This document shows, piece after piece, positions 1-8,693 of a DNA stretch of 64,000 nt; position 1 is the first letter of the stretch, and the number at the start of each line of letters is the position of its first letter. This stretch comes from Streptomyces werraensis (GTDB lineage: Bacteria; Actinomycetota; Actinomycetes; Streptomycetales; Streptomycetaceae). The notes below the pieces were generated by a model that saw only the letters and a program-made list of their open reading frames with translations, was not told where the DNA came from and did no database searches. The DNA lies in the NCBI GenBank assembly GCA_014656175.1, contig BNBX01000007.1:365800-429799 (forward strand), written 5' to 3'. The translations under genes and the position numbers were made by a program.

Positions 1-911
1 GCGGGGCCCGCCGACTGGGCGATCTGGCTGATCTGACGCCGGGCCGCCGGAGCGTCCCCGAGCACCGACCACAGCGTCGCCAGGTCGTAGCCCGGCAGGT
101 ACCAGCCCGCGTGCTCCCAGTCCACCAGCACCGGACCGGCCGGTGAGATGAGGATGTTGGACAGCAGCGCGTCGCCGTGGCAGAACTGACCCATGCCCTG
201 CCGCCCCGTCGCCAGGGCGATGCCGTGCAGCAGCTTCTGCAGGTCCCCGAGGTCCCGGTCGGTGAGCAGACCCAGCTCGTGGTACCGGTTGATGCGGGCC
301 GCGTAGTCCAGCGGCGCGTCGAACGTCCCGGCGGGCGGCCGCCAGGAGTTGAGCCGGCAGATCGCGCCGAGTGCCGCCCTGATGTCCGCCCGGGGCGGCG
401 CCTCCAGCGGGTGCCGCTGGAGCGCCGCCACCCGTCCGGGCAGACGCTCGATGACCAGCGTGCAGTTGTCCGGGTCCGCTGCGATCAGCCGGGGCGCCCG
501 TACGGGCGGACGCTGCCGGACGAACGAGCGGTATGCCGCTATTTCGTGCCGGATCCGCTCGCTCCACGCGGGGGAGTGGTCCAGTAAGCACTTGGCGACC
601 GCCGTGCTGCGGCCCGTCGTGCCGACCAGGAGGACCGACCGGCCGGTGCGCCGCAGCACCTGGACCGGCGCGAACTCCGGACAGATGCGGTGCACCGACG
701 CGAGCGCCGTGCGCAGTTGCGCGCCCTGTGCGCCCGACAGGTCGAGCCTTCCGCTGAGCGGCTGGGTGCCCGGTCCCGCGAGGCGCCGTGCGTTGCCCGC
801 GCCGAGCACGGGGTTCGCCGGGCGCGCGGGGGCGAGGTAGGGGCCGCTGTCCGACGGACGCGGACGCAGCGGCCGGGGCGGGGCGGACACGGAGGACGAT
901 GCTGCGTACAT
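1..911 (-). CDS. Phosphotransferase (APH/choline kinase-like), C-terminus cut by the window edge
   Basis: About 303 codons are visible, starting at an ATG at 911; the stop lies beyond base 1. The translation contains the Brenner motif HGDALLSNIL (positions 190-160) followed by VDWEHAGWY, the catalytic-loop and metal-binding signatures of the aminoglycoside phosphotransferase/choline kinase fold. The substrate cannot be told. The N-terminal 60 residues are proline and arginine rich and the kinase fold begins after them. It is divergent from nsdB with about 235 bases between the starts, so the two may share control. The ATG is the first reasonable start; no strong ribosome site decides it. Confidence 0.8.
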   Translation of the reverse strand, partial: MYAASSSVSAPPRPLRPRPSDSGPYLAPARPANPVLGAGNARRLAGPGTQPLSGRLDLSGAQGAQLRTALASVHRICPEFAPVQVLRRTGRSVLLVGTTGRSTAVAKCLLDHSPAWSERIRHEIAAYRSFVRQRPPVRAPRLIAADPDNCTLVIERLPGRVAALQRHPLEAPPRADIRAALGAICRLNSWRPPAGTFDAPLDYAARINRYHELGLLTDRDLGDLQKLLHGIALATGRQGMGQFCHGDALLSNILISPAGPVLVDWEHAGWYLPGYDLATLWSVLGDAPAARRQISQIAQSAGP

Positions 912-1064
912 GGGTGATACAGATCCCTTCGTGTGCCTGCGACGTCAGCGCACCACCCAACCCCTCCGCCCGGCCGCACCCTGGGGGAATGCCCCTGCGG
1001 CGACGGGGTCGTGGTGGCGCGTTCCTACTCGACACCCGAGGGCCCCTGGCACACCATCTGGCGG

Positions 1065-1084
1065 ACCCTGGCGAACCCTGGCGA
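1065..1084. repeat. Tandem 10-bp direct repeat in the nsdB upstream region
   Basis: The decamer ACCCTGGCGA occurs twice head to tail (1065-1074 and 1075-1084), with a related CCCCTGGCAC at 1043. It lies 60-80 bases before nsdB, just upstream of a possible -10 element TACTGT (1112-1117). A one-turn spacing would suit a repeated protein-binding site. No known operator was recognised. Confidence 0.35.
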
Positions 1085-1146
1085 ATAGTCGCCCGGCACT
1101 GCCCACCGGGCTACTGTCAACTCAGCCGAGAACCTGGGGGCTTGAC

Positions 1147-2637
1147 GTGAGCGGACAACCCAACACCCGGCTCTCGGACCTGTTCGGCCTGGCCGGCTGG
1201 TCCAAGGGCGAACTCGCGAGGCTGGTGAACCGGCAGGCGGCGGCCATGGGCCATCCGCAGCTGGCGACCGACACCTCCCGGGTGCGGCGGTGGATCGACA
1301 TGGGAGAGATCCCGCGCGATCCGGTGCCGCGGGTGCTGGCGGCTCTGTTCACCGAGCGTCTCGGCCGTGTCGTGACCATCGAGGATCTCGGTCTGGTCCG
1401 GCACGGGCGTACGGGGAAACGGCCACGCGCCGGGAGTGCGGAACATCCCGACGGAATGCCGTGGGCGCCCGAGCGGACGGCCGAGGTCCTCACCGAATTC
1501 ACGGGAATGGACCTCATGCTCAACCGACGCGGCCTGGTGGGTGCGGGCGCCGCCCTCACCGCGGGCTCCGCACTCAGCAGCGCCATGCACGACTGGCTGC
1601 ACACCGATCCGGCCCTGACCGCAGACGCCCCCCGCCTGCACGATCCCCTGCACGCCGAACCCGCCGGGTTCGACCGCTACGAGGCGGCCCCCATCGGGTC
1701 GCAGGAGATCGAGGAACTGGAACGCTCCGTGGAGGTGTTCCGCGCCTGGGACGCCGCCCGCGGCGGCGGACTCCAGCGCAAGGCGGTCGTGGGGCAGCTC
1801 AACGAGGTGGGCGGCATGCTCGCCTACCACCACCCGCCCCATCTCCAGCGGCGCCTGTGGGGCGTCGCCGCCAACCTGGCCGTCCTCGCCGGCTGGATGT
1901 CGCACGACGTCGGCATGGAACCGACGGCGCAGAAGTACTTCGTCATCGCCGCCCACGCGGCACGGGAGGGCGGCGACCGCCCGCGCGCCGGCGAGGCGCT
2001 GTCCCGCGCGGCCCGCCAGATGGTGCACCTGGGCCGCCCCGACGAGGCGCTGGACCTGATGAAGCTCGCCCAGTCCGGTTCGGGAGAGCAGGTGCTGCCG
2101 CGCACCCGCGCCATGTTCCACACCATCGAGGCGTGGGCGCAGGCGTCCATGGGCAAGGGCCAGGCGATGCGCCGCACCCTGGGCCGGGCCGAGGACCTGT
2201 TCGTCTCCGACAAGGGGGACGTGCCGCCGCCGAACTGGATGCAGCTGTTCAACGAGGCGGACCTGTACGGCATGCAGGCCCTCGCCTACCGCACGCTCGC
2301 CGAGTTCGAGCCCGGCGCGGCCGTCCACGCCCAGCACTACGCGGACAAGGCGCTGGCGCTGCGGGTGGACGCGCAGCAGCGGTCGAAGATCTTCGACTTC
2401 CTGTCGATGGCCTCCGCGTGCTTCATCGCCGACGACCCCGAACAGGCCGACCGCTTCGCGCGGCTCGCCCTGGTGTCGATGGGCCAGAACTCCTCGCGCC
2501 GCACCTGGGACCGGCTGCGCCAGATGTACCGGCTGACCGCCGAGTACTCCTCGTACCCGAGGATCCAGGAGCTGCGGGAGGAGATCGAGCTGGCGCTGCC
2601 CAAGCCACGGGGCAAGGGCGGGACCGCGAAGGCCTGA
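1147..2637 (+). CDS. nsdB: NsdB-type regulatory protein (negative regulator of antibiotic production)
   Basis: 496 residues from GTG 1147, preceded by a GGGGG ribosome site. The first 90 residues form a helix-turn-helix-like region (SKGELARLVNRQA ... TSRVRRWIDMGEIP) of the kind found in the NsdA/NsdB family. The rest is helical and TPR-like, with repeated alanine/leucine helices up to residue 480. NsdA and NsdB are pleiotropic repressors of antibiotic production and sporulation in S. coelicolor (known of the family). Position a few genes from a chpB-type chaplin agrees with nsdB rather than nsdA, which is an inference from gene order recalled from S. coelicolor. How NsdB binds DNA or partners is not evident from the sequence. 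Confidence 0.75.
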   Translation: MSGQPNTRLSDLFGLAGWSKGELARLVNRQAAAMGHPQLATDTSRVRRWIDMGEIPRDPVPRVLAALFTERLGRVVTIEDLGLVRHGRTGKRPRAGSAEHPDGMPWAPERTAEVLTEFTGMDLMLNRRGLVGAGAALTAGSALSSAMHDWLHTDPALTADAPRLHDPLHAEPAGFDRYEAAPIGSQEIEELERSVEVFRAWDAARGGGLQRKAVVGQLNEVGGMLAYHHPPHLQRRLWGVAANLAVLAGWMSHDVGMEPTAQKYFVIAAHAAREGGDRPRAGEALSRAARQMVHLGRPDEALDLMKLAQSGSGEQVLPRTRAMFHTIEAWAQASMGKGQAMRRTLGRAEDLFVSDKGDVPPPNWMQLFNEADLYGMQALAYRTLAEFEPGAAVHAQHYADKALALRVDAQQRSKIFDFLSMASACFIADDPEQADRFARLALVSMGQNSSRRTWDRLRQMYRLTAEYSSYPRIQELREEIELALPKPRGKGGTAKA

Positions 2638-2694
2638 GGGGTCACGCGGCCCTGGTCACGGGTCACTTGTCACGCGTTCACGCGTGCGCCCTCG

Positions 2695-4128
2695 TCAGGA
2701 GGCGACGCGCGCCACCAGCACGCACGCGCGCTCCGCACGCTCCCCTTCACCGAACTCCCGTACGACCTCCCGGACGCAGTCCTGGGCGGAGCGGCCCCCG
2801 GCGAACCGGGGCGCCAGGGCGAGGAGTCGGTGGACGGCGGCCGTCCCGGTGTGCCCTGGCACGAGGCCGTCGGTGTGCAGCAGGAGCAGGTCGCCGACCT
2901 CGAGGGTCTCCTCGGCCTGCCCGTGCGCGGAGCCCGGGGCGGCGCCCAGCAGCGCCCCTCGCGGCGCGTCGAGGGCCCGCCCCGCCCGGCCGCGGTAGAG
3001 CAGCGGGGCGGGGTGGCCGGCCTGTGCCCACACCGCGGTGCGGGTGTCGTGCCGGTAGCGCAGGCAGACGGCGCCGGCCAGGGCCGGCTGGGCGGTGGTG
3101 TCGAGCAGCCGGTCGAGGCAGTCCAGCAGAGGGCCCGGCGCGGTGCCGGCCAGCGCCATGCCGCGTAAGGCGCCGAGCAGCATGGCGACGCCGGACGCGG
3201 CGCCCACGCCGTGTCCGGTGAGCTCGCCGACGCCGAGCAGGGTGGCGTCGTCGGGCAGTTCGAGGGCGTCGTACCAGTCGCCGCCGACCGACGCATGTGC
3301 GGAGGGCGGCAGTTGGGCGGCGGCCACGTCCAGGGCGCGCGGGCCGCGCCGCGGGAACCGCAGGGAGCCGTGCCACGCCGGAAGCACGGCCTCCTGCAGT
3401 TCGACCGCGAGCCGGTGCTCGCTGCGCGCGGCGGCGTGCCGGTGCCGGTGCAGCGAGTCACGGGTCTCGCTCACCGCCCGTCGGCAGCGGCGCAGTTCGC
3501 TGACGTCGCGCAGGACCGCCCACATGGAGACGGTGCTGCCGTCGGCGCCGAGCACCGGTTCGCCCATCATGTGCACGGTCCGTATGTCGTCGGCCGTGTG
3601 CATCACGCGGAACTCCCCGTCGATGGGGCGGCCGTCGACCAGGCATCCGGTGACCATCTCGGTCAGCCGGGGCCGGTCCTCGTCGCACACGAGGGAGGGC
3701 AGCTCGTCGAGGGTGAGCGGGGGAGCGGCCGGGGCGCGGCCGAGGATCCGGTACAGCTCGCCGGACCAGCTCACCGCGTCCGTGAGGAGGTTCCACTCGG
3801 CGCTGCCGACCCGGCTGAGCAGGGAGGCGCGGGGCGGGGCCGGCGGCGCGGGTGACTCCTCGGCGGACGCGGCGGACGGGCCGGGCGCGGGCGGCGGGTC
3901 GTCCCGCAACTGCGCCAGGTGCTCGTCGAGGTCGTCGAGCTGGTGCATCGCCAGGTCGTACAGCGCGCGACGCCAGCGCTCCCGCGGGTCCCCCGCGTCG
4001 GCCGGGGTGTCGCGGCGGACCGCGTCCACCTCGCCCTTGAGCCGCCGGGTCTGCGAGATGAGCGCGTCGACCGGGCCGCCTCCCGGCGGCCGGGCGGCGG
4101 GGCGGTCCGCGGAGAGAGGGGACGGCAT
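2695..4128 (-). CDS. PAS domain plus SpoIIE-type PP2C phosphatase, atypical metal site
   Basis: 477 residues from ATG 4128. An alpha-helical N-terminus with a Pro/Ala linker leads into a PAS-like domain (about 110-225, EWNLLTDAVSWSGELYRILG) and a SpoIIE/RsbU PP2C domain (about 250-477). Motif SVGGDWYD is present. The next motif, normally GDVxGHG, reads GELTGHG, and the C-terminal Asp pair that usually ligates metal is absent (GERAERACVLVARV). Such proteins normally dephosphorylate anti-anti-sigma factors. Here activity may be altered or lost, which is inference. No anti-anti-sigma gene is adjacent. Confidence 0.8.
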   Translation of the reverse strand: MPSPLSADRPAARPPGGGPVDALISQTRRLKGEVDAVRRDTPADAGDPRERWRRALYDLAMHQLDDLDEHLAQLRDDPPPAPGPSAASAEESPAPPAPPRASLLSRVGSAEWNLLTDAVSWSGELYRILGRAPAAPPLTLDELPSLVCDEDRPRLTEMVTGCLVDGRPIDGEFRVMHTADDIRTVHMMGEPVLGADGSTVSMWAVLRDVSELRRCRRAVSETRDSLHRHRHAAARSEHRLAVELQEAVLPAWHGSLRFPRRGPRALDVAAAQLPPSAHASVGGDWYDALELPDDATLLGVGELTGHGVGAASGVAMLLGALRGMALAGTAPGPLLDCLDRLLDTTAQPALAGAVCLRYRHDTRTAVWAQAGHPAPLLYRGRAGRALDAPRGALLGAAPGSAHGQAEETLEVGDLLLLHTDGLVPGHTGTAAVHRLLALAPRFAGGRSAQDCVREVVREFGEGERAERACVLVARVAS

Positions 4129-4440
4129 GACGCACTCCGATGCGGGACGGTACGGCCTTCGGACGGGCGGAGGGACCGTTACGACTGTTGCACAGCCCGC
4201 CACTGCCTGTAAGTGATTCGGCAACACACGATAAGGTGGTGCCGCTGGCATATGCCACCGTCTTCACGGAGTTACCGCGAGGTAGTCACGTGGTGTTCGC
4301 CGGACGCTCCAACTTCCATGGTACGCAAGTGAACTGACGGGGTGTCAGACATCCCTGGGCGACTCACTCACGCGTTCGATGTTCGGGTGTGAGTTCGACA
4401 GCGGGACGCGGCCGACCGCTCCGCGTCCCGCCACCGTCCG
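4129..4440. other. Gap of about 310 bases, relatively AT-rich, no convincing gene
   Basis: The stretch separates two leftward genes. Bases 4190-4340 are clearly lower in GC than the surroundings and hold a 12-bp palindrome TGGCATATGCCA (4246-4257), a plausible promoter/operator for the PAS-PP2C gene. A 26-codon ATG frame runs from about 4252 to 4332 on the plus strand, but it has no ribosome site and no recognisable product, so I do not call it. The right end holds a terminator. Confidence 0.5.
4401..4431 (-). terminator. Hairpin terminator after the eRF1-like gene
   Basis: Perfect 11-bp stem GCGGGACGCGG (4401-4411) with CCGCGTCCCGC (4421-4431) and a 9-base loop. It lies directly downstream of the stop of the leftward gene at 4441. 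There is no U-tract, as is common for Streptomyces terminators. Confidence 0.6.
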
Positions 4441-5535
4441 TCAGTAGCGCAGCACCGCCGCCATGCCCTGTGCGTCCTCGAGAGCGCCGTCCGGCACGAA
4501 CCGCACCTCGGCGCCGGTCTCCAGGCACTGCTCGACGATCTCGTCCACGATGTCCTCGCGGGCGTCGAGGTCGCCGTCCTCGGCGACGATCAGATGCTCG
4601 CCGTCGTCGCGGACCGTGATCCGGTAGTTCTCCTCGACGGCCAGCAGCCGGATCCTCCCCTCGCGGGCGCTCTGCCACAGCTCGTCGACGCCCGCCGCGA
4701 ACTCCTTGCGGCTGCGGGCGGAGTCCAGCTCCCGCGCCACCTCCTCGGCCCGCTTGCGGTCCTCCTCCTCGAGCACCGGCCGCACCGCCTGCCACACCGT
4801 CTCCGGCGTCCCGTGCGCCAGTCCGCCGCGCGGCACCTGCACGGCGTCCTTGCAGGCGCCGCCGAACTCGCACAGCAGCGACAGCGCCGCCGGCTCGCCG
4901 GTGATGTACAGGGGCCTGGGGTGGGCGCGCATCAGGGAGTTCAGTGTGGTGGCCGCCTCCTTCAGGAAGCGGCGGGTGTCCTCGTCCCGGTAGTTGCTGG
5001 GCTGGTCGCCGGCCCGCATCTGCCGCTCGGGGTCGAAGTTCGGCTCCTCGCGGATCAGGGGGAAGCCGCCCGTGCGCTCCTCGACGACCCGGTCCGGACC
5101 GCCGCTCCACAGCGTGACCCGGTCGGCGGCGGCGGACAGCACCCAGAACGGGCGCTCCGCCGTCTGCGCGGAGACCAGGTTGCGGGTCAGGAAGGTGTCC
5201 GAGAGCACCACGCGCTCCGGGACGCTGCGCGCCAGCGACCACACCTGGTGCTCACCCGGGGCGGCGAAGATGGCCAGGCCGTCCTCGGCGTGCGCGAGAT
5301 CGACCTCGGCCAGGGCCCGGTCCAGCTGGGCGGCCACGTCGGCGCGCCGGTCCCGGGAGACCGCGGGATCGGACTCCAGCTTCTTCTTCGCCTCGGCCAC
5401 CATGGTGCGCAGCCGCACCGCGTCCTCGGTGCTCAGCGGGTCGCGGCGGTGGGTCGGCGTCAGCACCGACACCGCCGGGTAGGGGCGCGGACGACGGAGT
5501 TCGGCGAGGGCGGAGGGACTCAGATCGTGCTCCAT
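4441..5535 (-). CDS. eRF1-like (baeRF-type) conserved protein
   Basis: 364 residues from ATG 5535. It opens with the pattern LAELRRPRPYPAVSVLTPTH, then two alpha/beta domains and an acidic C-terminus ending in VPDGALEDAQGMAAVLRY. This matches the bacterial/archaeal family related to translation release factor eRF1 and Pelota (baeRF), whose cellular role is poorly known. The C-terminal segment after about residue 270 resembles the ribosomal L7Ae/eRF1 domain 3 fold; the assignment is by recognition only. It has its own terminator downstream and seems to be a single gene. A longer start upstream of 5535 is possible but would give an Arg/Pro-rich tail of non-coding character. Confidence 0.65.
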   Translation of the reverse strand: MEHDLSPSALAELRRPRPYPAVSVLTPTHRRDPLSTEDAVRLRTMVAEAKKKLESDPAVSRDRRADVAAQLDRALAEVDLAHAEDGLAIFAAPGEHQVWSLARSVPERVVLSDTFLTRNLVSAQTAERPFWVLSAAADRVTLWSGGPDRVVEERTGGFPLIREEPNFDPERQMRAGDQPSNYRDEDTRRFLKEAATTLNSLMRAHPRPLYITGEPAALSLLCEFGGACKDAVQVPRGGLAHGTPETVWQAVRPVLEEEDRKRAEEVARELDSARSRKEFAAGVDELWQSAREGRIRLLAVEENYRITVRDDGEHLIVAEDGDLDAREDIVDEIVEQCLETGAEVRFVPDGALEDAQGMAAVLRY

Positions 5536-5646
5536 GACAGCACCATAGGGCGGAATCCGCGGTAGGGCATTCGGGGCAAAGCGCCCGCCAGGTGCGCGGC
5601 GGTCCGGCGGGCCGCGGGTGCACGCTGGTGGGGGAGGTGACCGCCG

Positions 5647-6048
5647 ATGGCGCGCTTGGTCGTGGAGCGGGACGCGGACGGGGGGACCGTCGTCGTCCGG
5701 CTGGCGTGGTGGGAGGCGCTGCTCGCCCGCCGCCGCGCGGTACGGGTGCCGAAGGCGTGGGTCGCGGCGACCGGGGTGGAACCGGACTGGTGGCGCGCGA
5801 TGCGCGGCACGCCGGTGGCCGGGCGCTGCCGGCCGGGGCGGTTCTGCGTGGGGGAGCGTGAGCACGTGCTGGGCCGCGACTTCGTCGCCGTACGGGCGGG
5901 CGTCCCGGTGGTGGTCCTGGACCTTCGGCCCCCGGCGCCGTTCGTGCGGCTCGCGGTGTCCGTGCCGGACGCGGGGGAGGCCGCCCGGTCGCTGCGGCCC
6001 GGCGGGGACGCGGACGGGGAGGACGGTCCCGAGGACGCCTCCGGCTGA
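5647..6048 (+). CDS. Conserved Streptomyces protein of unknown function
   Basis: 133 residues from ATG 5647, preceded by GGGGGAGGTGACC. The sequence has a central beta-rich part (VVVRLAWWEALLARRRAVRVP, then FVAVRAGVPVVVLDL) and an acidic tail of about 20 residues. No signal peptide or membrane segment. The first half, with paired Trp and a basic loop, resembles small PH-like domains, but I cannot assign a family. It converges on the secreted hydrolase gene, with stops 15 bases apart, and is divergent from the eRF1-like gene. Confidence 0.65.
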   Translation: MARLVVERDADGGTVVVRLAWWEALLARRRAVRVPKAWVAATGVEPDWWRAMRGTPVAGRCRPGRFCVGEREHVLGRDFVAVRAGVPVVVLDLRPPAPFVRLAVSVPDAGEAARSLRPGGDADGEDGPEDASG

Positions 6049-6063
6049 CGGGACGGGCCCGCG

Positions 6064-7695
6064 TCAGATCCGGTCCTCGTCCTCCGCGCCGCAGGAACTG
6101 CCGCTCGGCGGGAGGGAGCCGTAGAGCAGGAAGTCGTCGACCTTGCGGTGGACGCACTCGGACGAACCGTAGCCCGTGTGGCCCTCGTTGCGGTTGTCCA
6201 GCACCACGGCCGACGGGCCCAGCCGCTTCGCCGTCTGCTCCGTCCACCGGTACGGGGTGGCGGGGTCGCCGCGGGTGCCGACCAGCAGGATCCGCGGGGT
6301 GTCCAGGTCCTTGACCTTTTCCCGGATGTAGTCGGTCCCCTTCGGGCGGCCGTGGCACAGCACCACCTGCGCCAGCCGGTACGGCCCGAACACCGGCGAG
6401 GCCTTCTCGTAGGCGGCGCGCAAGCGGGCGAGCTGTTCGGCGAGTTGGTCCTCGTCCGGACGGTCGGGGTCGTCGGCGCAGTTCACCGCCATCAGCGCCG
6501 CGGGGAGGTTGTCCAGCGGCACGTCCTCCTCGTCCGCGAGAGGCTCGTCGCCGCGCGCCGGGGCGGAGGCCGGGGACGGTGCGGGCGCGGGGGCCATCCC
6601 GCCCGACGCGAGGGCCTCCACGCCGCTGGTGTCGCCGTCCTCCATCAGCTGGGCGAGCGCCCGCTGCAGCACGGGCCACATCTCCTTGGTGTAGAGGCCC
6701 TGCGCGATGGCGGCGGCCAGGTCCTGGCCGGTGAACTCGTAGCCGAAGTCGGTCGGCACCGGGGTGTCGTCCAGGGAGCGCACCAGGTCCACGACCTGCT
6801 CGCGGGCGGTGCGCGCGTCCTGCCCGAACGGGCAGGCGAGCTCCTCGGTGCACCAGGTGAGGAAGTTCTCCAGCGCCGTCTGCTGCCCCCGCGCGCCGGC
6901 GAGGCCCTGCTCGGCCAGCGGCTCGGTCAGCGTGTCCACGCCGTCCAGCGCCATCCGGCCCACCTTGCCGGGGAACCGGGCCGCGTACACCGCGCCGAGC
7001 CGGGTCCCGTAGGAGAAGCCGAGGTAGTTGAGCTTCCTGTCGCCCAGCGCCTGACGCATCACGTCCAGGTCGCGGGCCACGTCCACGGTGCCCATGTGGG
7101 CGAGGACCGGACCGGAGTGCTTCTCGCATTCGGCCGCCACCTCGCGCAACTGCCGCAGCGCGTCACGCGGATCGCCCGTCTCCTCGCCGCCGGTGGCCTC
7201 CAGCGCACGGCTCGTGGCGTCGGCCCCGCAGCTCACGGGGGAGGAGCGGCCCACGCCCCGCGGGTCGAACGACACCACGTCGTAGTCGTCGGTCAGACCG
7301 AGGAAGTCCTTGCGGCCGTACGCCAGACCCTGCACCCCGGAGCCGCCGGGACCGCCGAAGTTCAGCACCACCGAGCCGCGCGGGTCGTCGGAGGACGCGC
7401 GGTAGCGGGCGAGCGCGAGCTCCAGGGTGCCCCTGCCGGGGTCGGCGTAGTCGAGCGGCACGGTGACCGTCCCGCACTGGAGGTCCTTCGGCAGCTCCGT
7501 GCCCTCGCAGGCCGCCCACTCGATCCTCTGGTCGTAGAACCGCCCCAGATCGGGTTCGTCGCGCGCGGTGGCCGTCAGGCCCGTCGCCAGCAGGACCAGC
7601 CCGACCGCTCCGGCCGCGGCGCCGCGCCGGAAGGAGGACGGCAGCGCGTTCGCGTGGTGACCGCCCCTGAGTCGCTCGGACAGCTCGCCCAGCAT
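6064..7695 (-). CDS. Secreted or membrane-anchored alpha/beta hydrolase, tripeptidyl aminopeptidase (TAP/SlpD) family
   Basis: 543 residues from ATG 7695, chosen because GGGAGG lies 6 bases upstream. An N-terminal signal or anchor (about 22-45, AAAGAVGLVLLATGLTATA) precedes an alpha/beta-hydrolase domain. The oxyanion region is NFGGPGGSG, the nucleophile elbow is GFSYGT (Ser), and the C-terminal histidine lies in NRNEGHTGYG, with a C-terminal domain starting ILLVGTRGDPATPY. The family includes Streptomyces tripeptidyl aminopeptidases and SlpD/E-type proteases that trim peptides outside the cell. A low-complexity Ala/Pro insert lies near residues 385-405. It is divergent from chpB. Confidence 0.85.
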   Translation of the reverse strand: MLGELSERLRGGHHANALPSSFRRGAAAGAVGLVLLATGLTATARDEPDLGRFYDQRIEWAACEGTELPKDLQCGTVTVPLDYADPGRGTLELALARYRASSDDPRGSVVLNFGGPGGSGVQGLAYGRKDFLGLTDDYDVVSFDPRGVGRSSPVSCGADATSRALEATGGEETGDPRDALRQLREVAAECEKHSGPVLAHMGTVDVARDLDVMRQALGDRKLNYLGFSYGTRLGAVYAARFPGKVGRMALDGVDTLTEPLAEQGLAGARGQQTALENFLTWCTEELACPFGQDARTAREQVVDLVRSLDDTPVPTDFGYEFTGQDLAAAIAQGLYTKEMWPVLQRALAQLMEDGDTSGVEALASGGMAPAPAPSPASAPARGDEPLADEEDVPLDNLPAALMAVNCADDPDRPDEDQLAEQLARLRAAYEKASPVFGPYRLAQVVLCHGRPKGTDYIREKVKDLDTPRILLVGTRGDPATPYRWTEQTAKRLGPSAVVLDNRNEGHTGYGSSECVHRKVDDFLLYGSLPPSGSSCGAEDEDRI

Positions 7696-7889
7696 CGCAG
7701 CCTCCCAACGCGCCCGGCCGGCGCCCCCGCCCACCATAAGCGGGCTCCGCCGCCCCCGCCCGTCGGCCGTGCGACGCCGGCGGCGGGCCGCGTCCGCGCG
7801 TTCGAGCACCGGGAGTTCGACGTACTTTGCCGGGGGTTCGAAACCCGGGACCCCCTATGGGGTGAACCGGCTGCGGCATACGGAGGAGC

Positions 7890-7917
7890 CATAACCCGGA
7901 TGCCACGTCCGCGTTCT
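7890..7917 (+). promoter_or_regulatory. Candidate sigma-BldN promoter of chpB
   Basis: CATAAC (7890-7895), a 16-base spacer, then CGTTCT (7912-7917). The sigma-BldN consensus, as I recall it, is CGTAAC-N16-CGTTGA, so spacing is exact and 9 of 12 bases agree. Chaplin genes are known BldN targets. The predicted RNA start is about 45 bases before the chpB ATG. Confidence 0.5.
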
Positions 7918-7968
7918 ATCCGGTGGCGGGCGAACGCTCGCGACCAAGTCTGGAAGGGCAGGGAACCT

Positions 7969-8625
7969 ATGCGAAGGGTTACCCGAAACGGTGTGATCGC
8001 CGTCGCCGCCGCGTCCGGCGCGATGGCCGTGGCGATGCCGGCGTACGCCGATTCCGGGGCGGAGGGCGTCGCGGCCGGGTCGCCCGGAGCGGCGTCCGGG
8101 AACAGCGTTCAACTCCCGGTGCACGTCCCGGTGAACGTGTGCGGGAACACGGTGAACGTGGTGGGCCTCCTCAACCCCGCCGCGGGCAACACCTGCGTCA
8201 ACGAGGACGTGCGGCACGAGGCGGCGTCCGGCACCTCGAAGGGCGCGTCCGGCGCGTCCGGCGCGTCCGCCGAGAGCGACGCGTACGGCTCGCCGGGGCT
8301 GCTGTCCGGCAACGGCGTGCAGCTCCCGGTGCACGCGCCGGTCAACGTGACGGGGAACAGCGTGAACGTGGTCGGCATCGGCAACCCCTCGACGGACAAC
8401 AGCTCCGTCAACGATTCCGGTGAGCGCCCGGAGCCCGCGCCCGAGCGGCCCGTTCCGGCCCGTACCCTGCCCGCCCCGGCGCCGCAGGAGGCGGCCCCCG
8501 CCGAACAGGTCGCGCTCGCCGAGACCGGCGCCGACCACACGGTCCCGGTGCTCGCCACCGGCGCCGCGATGTTCCTGGGCGGAGTCGCCCTGTACCGCCG
8601 CGCCCGGCTCCGCACGGGCCTCTGA
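7969..8625 (+). CDS. chpB: Long chaplin ChpB, sortase-anchored
   Basis: 218 residues from ATG 7969, with GGAAGGGCAGGGA upstream. Signal peptide about 1-27 (ends AYA-DSG). Chaplin domain 1 (about 32-79) has the paired cysteines C58 and C76; chaplin domain 2 (about 105-148) has Thr and Ser at the matching places. Then a Pro/Glu-rich wall-spanning linker, the sortase motif LAETG (183-187), a hydrophobic segment (192-208) and a basic tail. Long chaplins are anchored to peptidoglycan by class E sortase and help raise the hydrophobic aerial surface layer. Proximity to nsdB supports chpB. A run of GASGASGAS joins the two domains. Confidence 0.9.
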   Translation: MRRVTRNGVIAVAAASGAMAVAMPAYADSGAEGVAAGSPGAASGNSVQLPVHVPVNVCGNTVNVVGLLNPAAGNTCVNEDVRHEAASGTSKGASGASGASAESDAYGSPGLLSGNGVQLPVHAPVNVTGNSVNVVGIGNPSTDNSSVNDSGERPEPAPERPVPARTLPAPAPQEAAPAEQVALAETGADHTVPVLATGAAMFLGGVALYRRARLRTGL

Positions 8626-8693
8626 CCGCCCTCGCGGAAACGCTCCGCCGCCCCTGGGCCCGCCGCGCCGGCCGGACCCGGGGGCACGCCGCG

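Noticed and set aside
4252..4332. A 26-codon ATG frame in the AT-richer gap before the PAS-PP2C gene
   Set aside because: No ribosome site, no recognisable product, and the composition looks like promoter sequence.
7828..7875. A tRNA-like stretch (GGTTCGAAA with flanking G and C runs) upstream of chpB
   Set aside because: The T-arm stem does not pair properly and no acceptor or anticodon arm fits around it; it is a GC palindrome between divergent genes.
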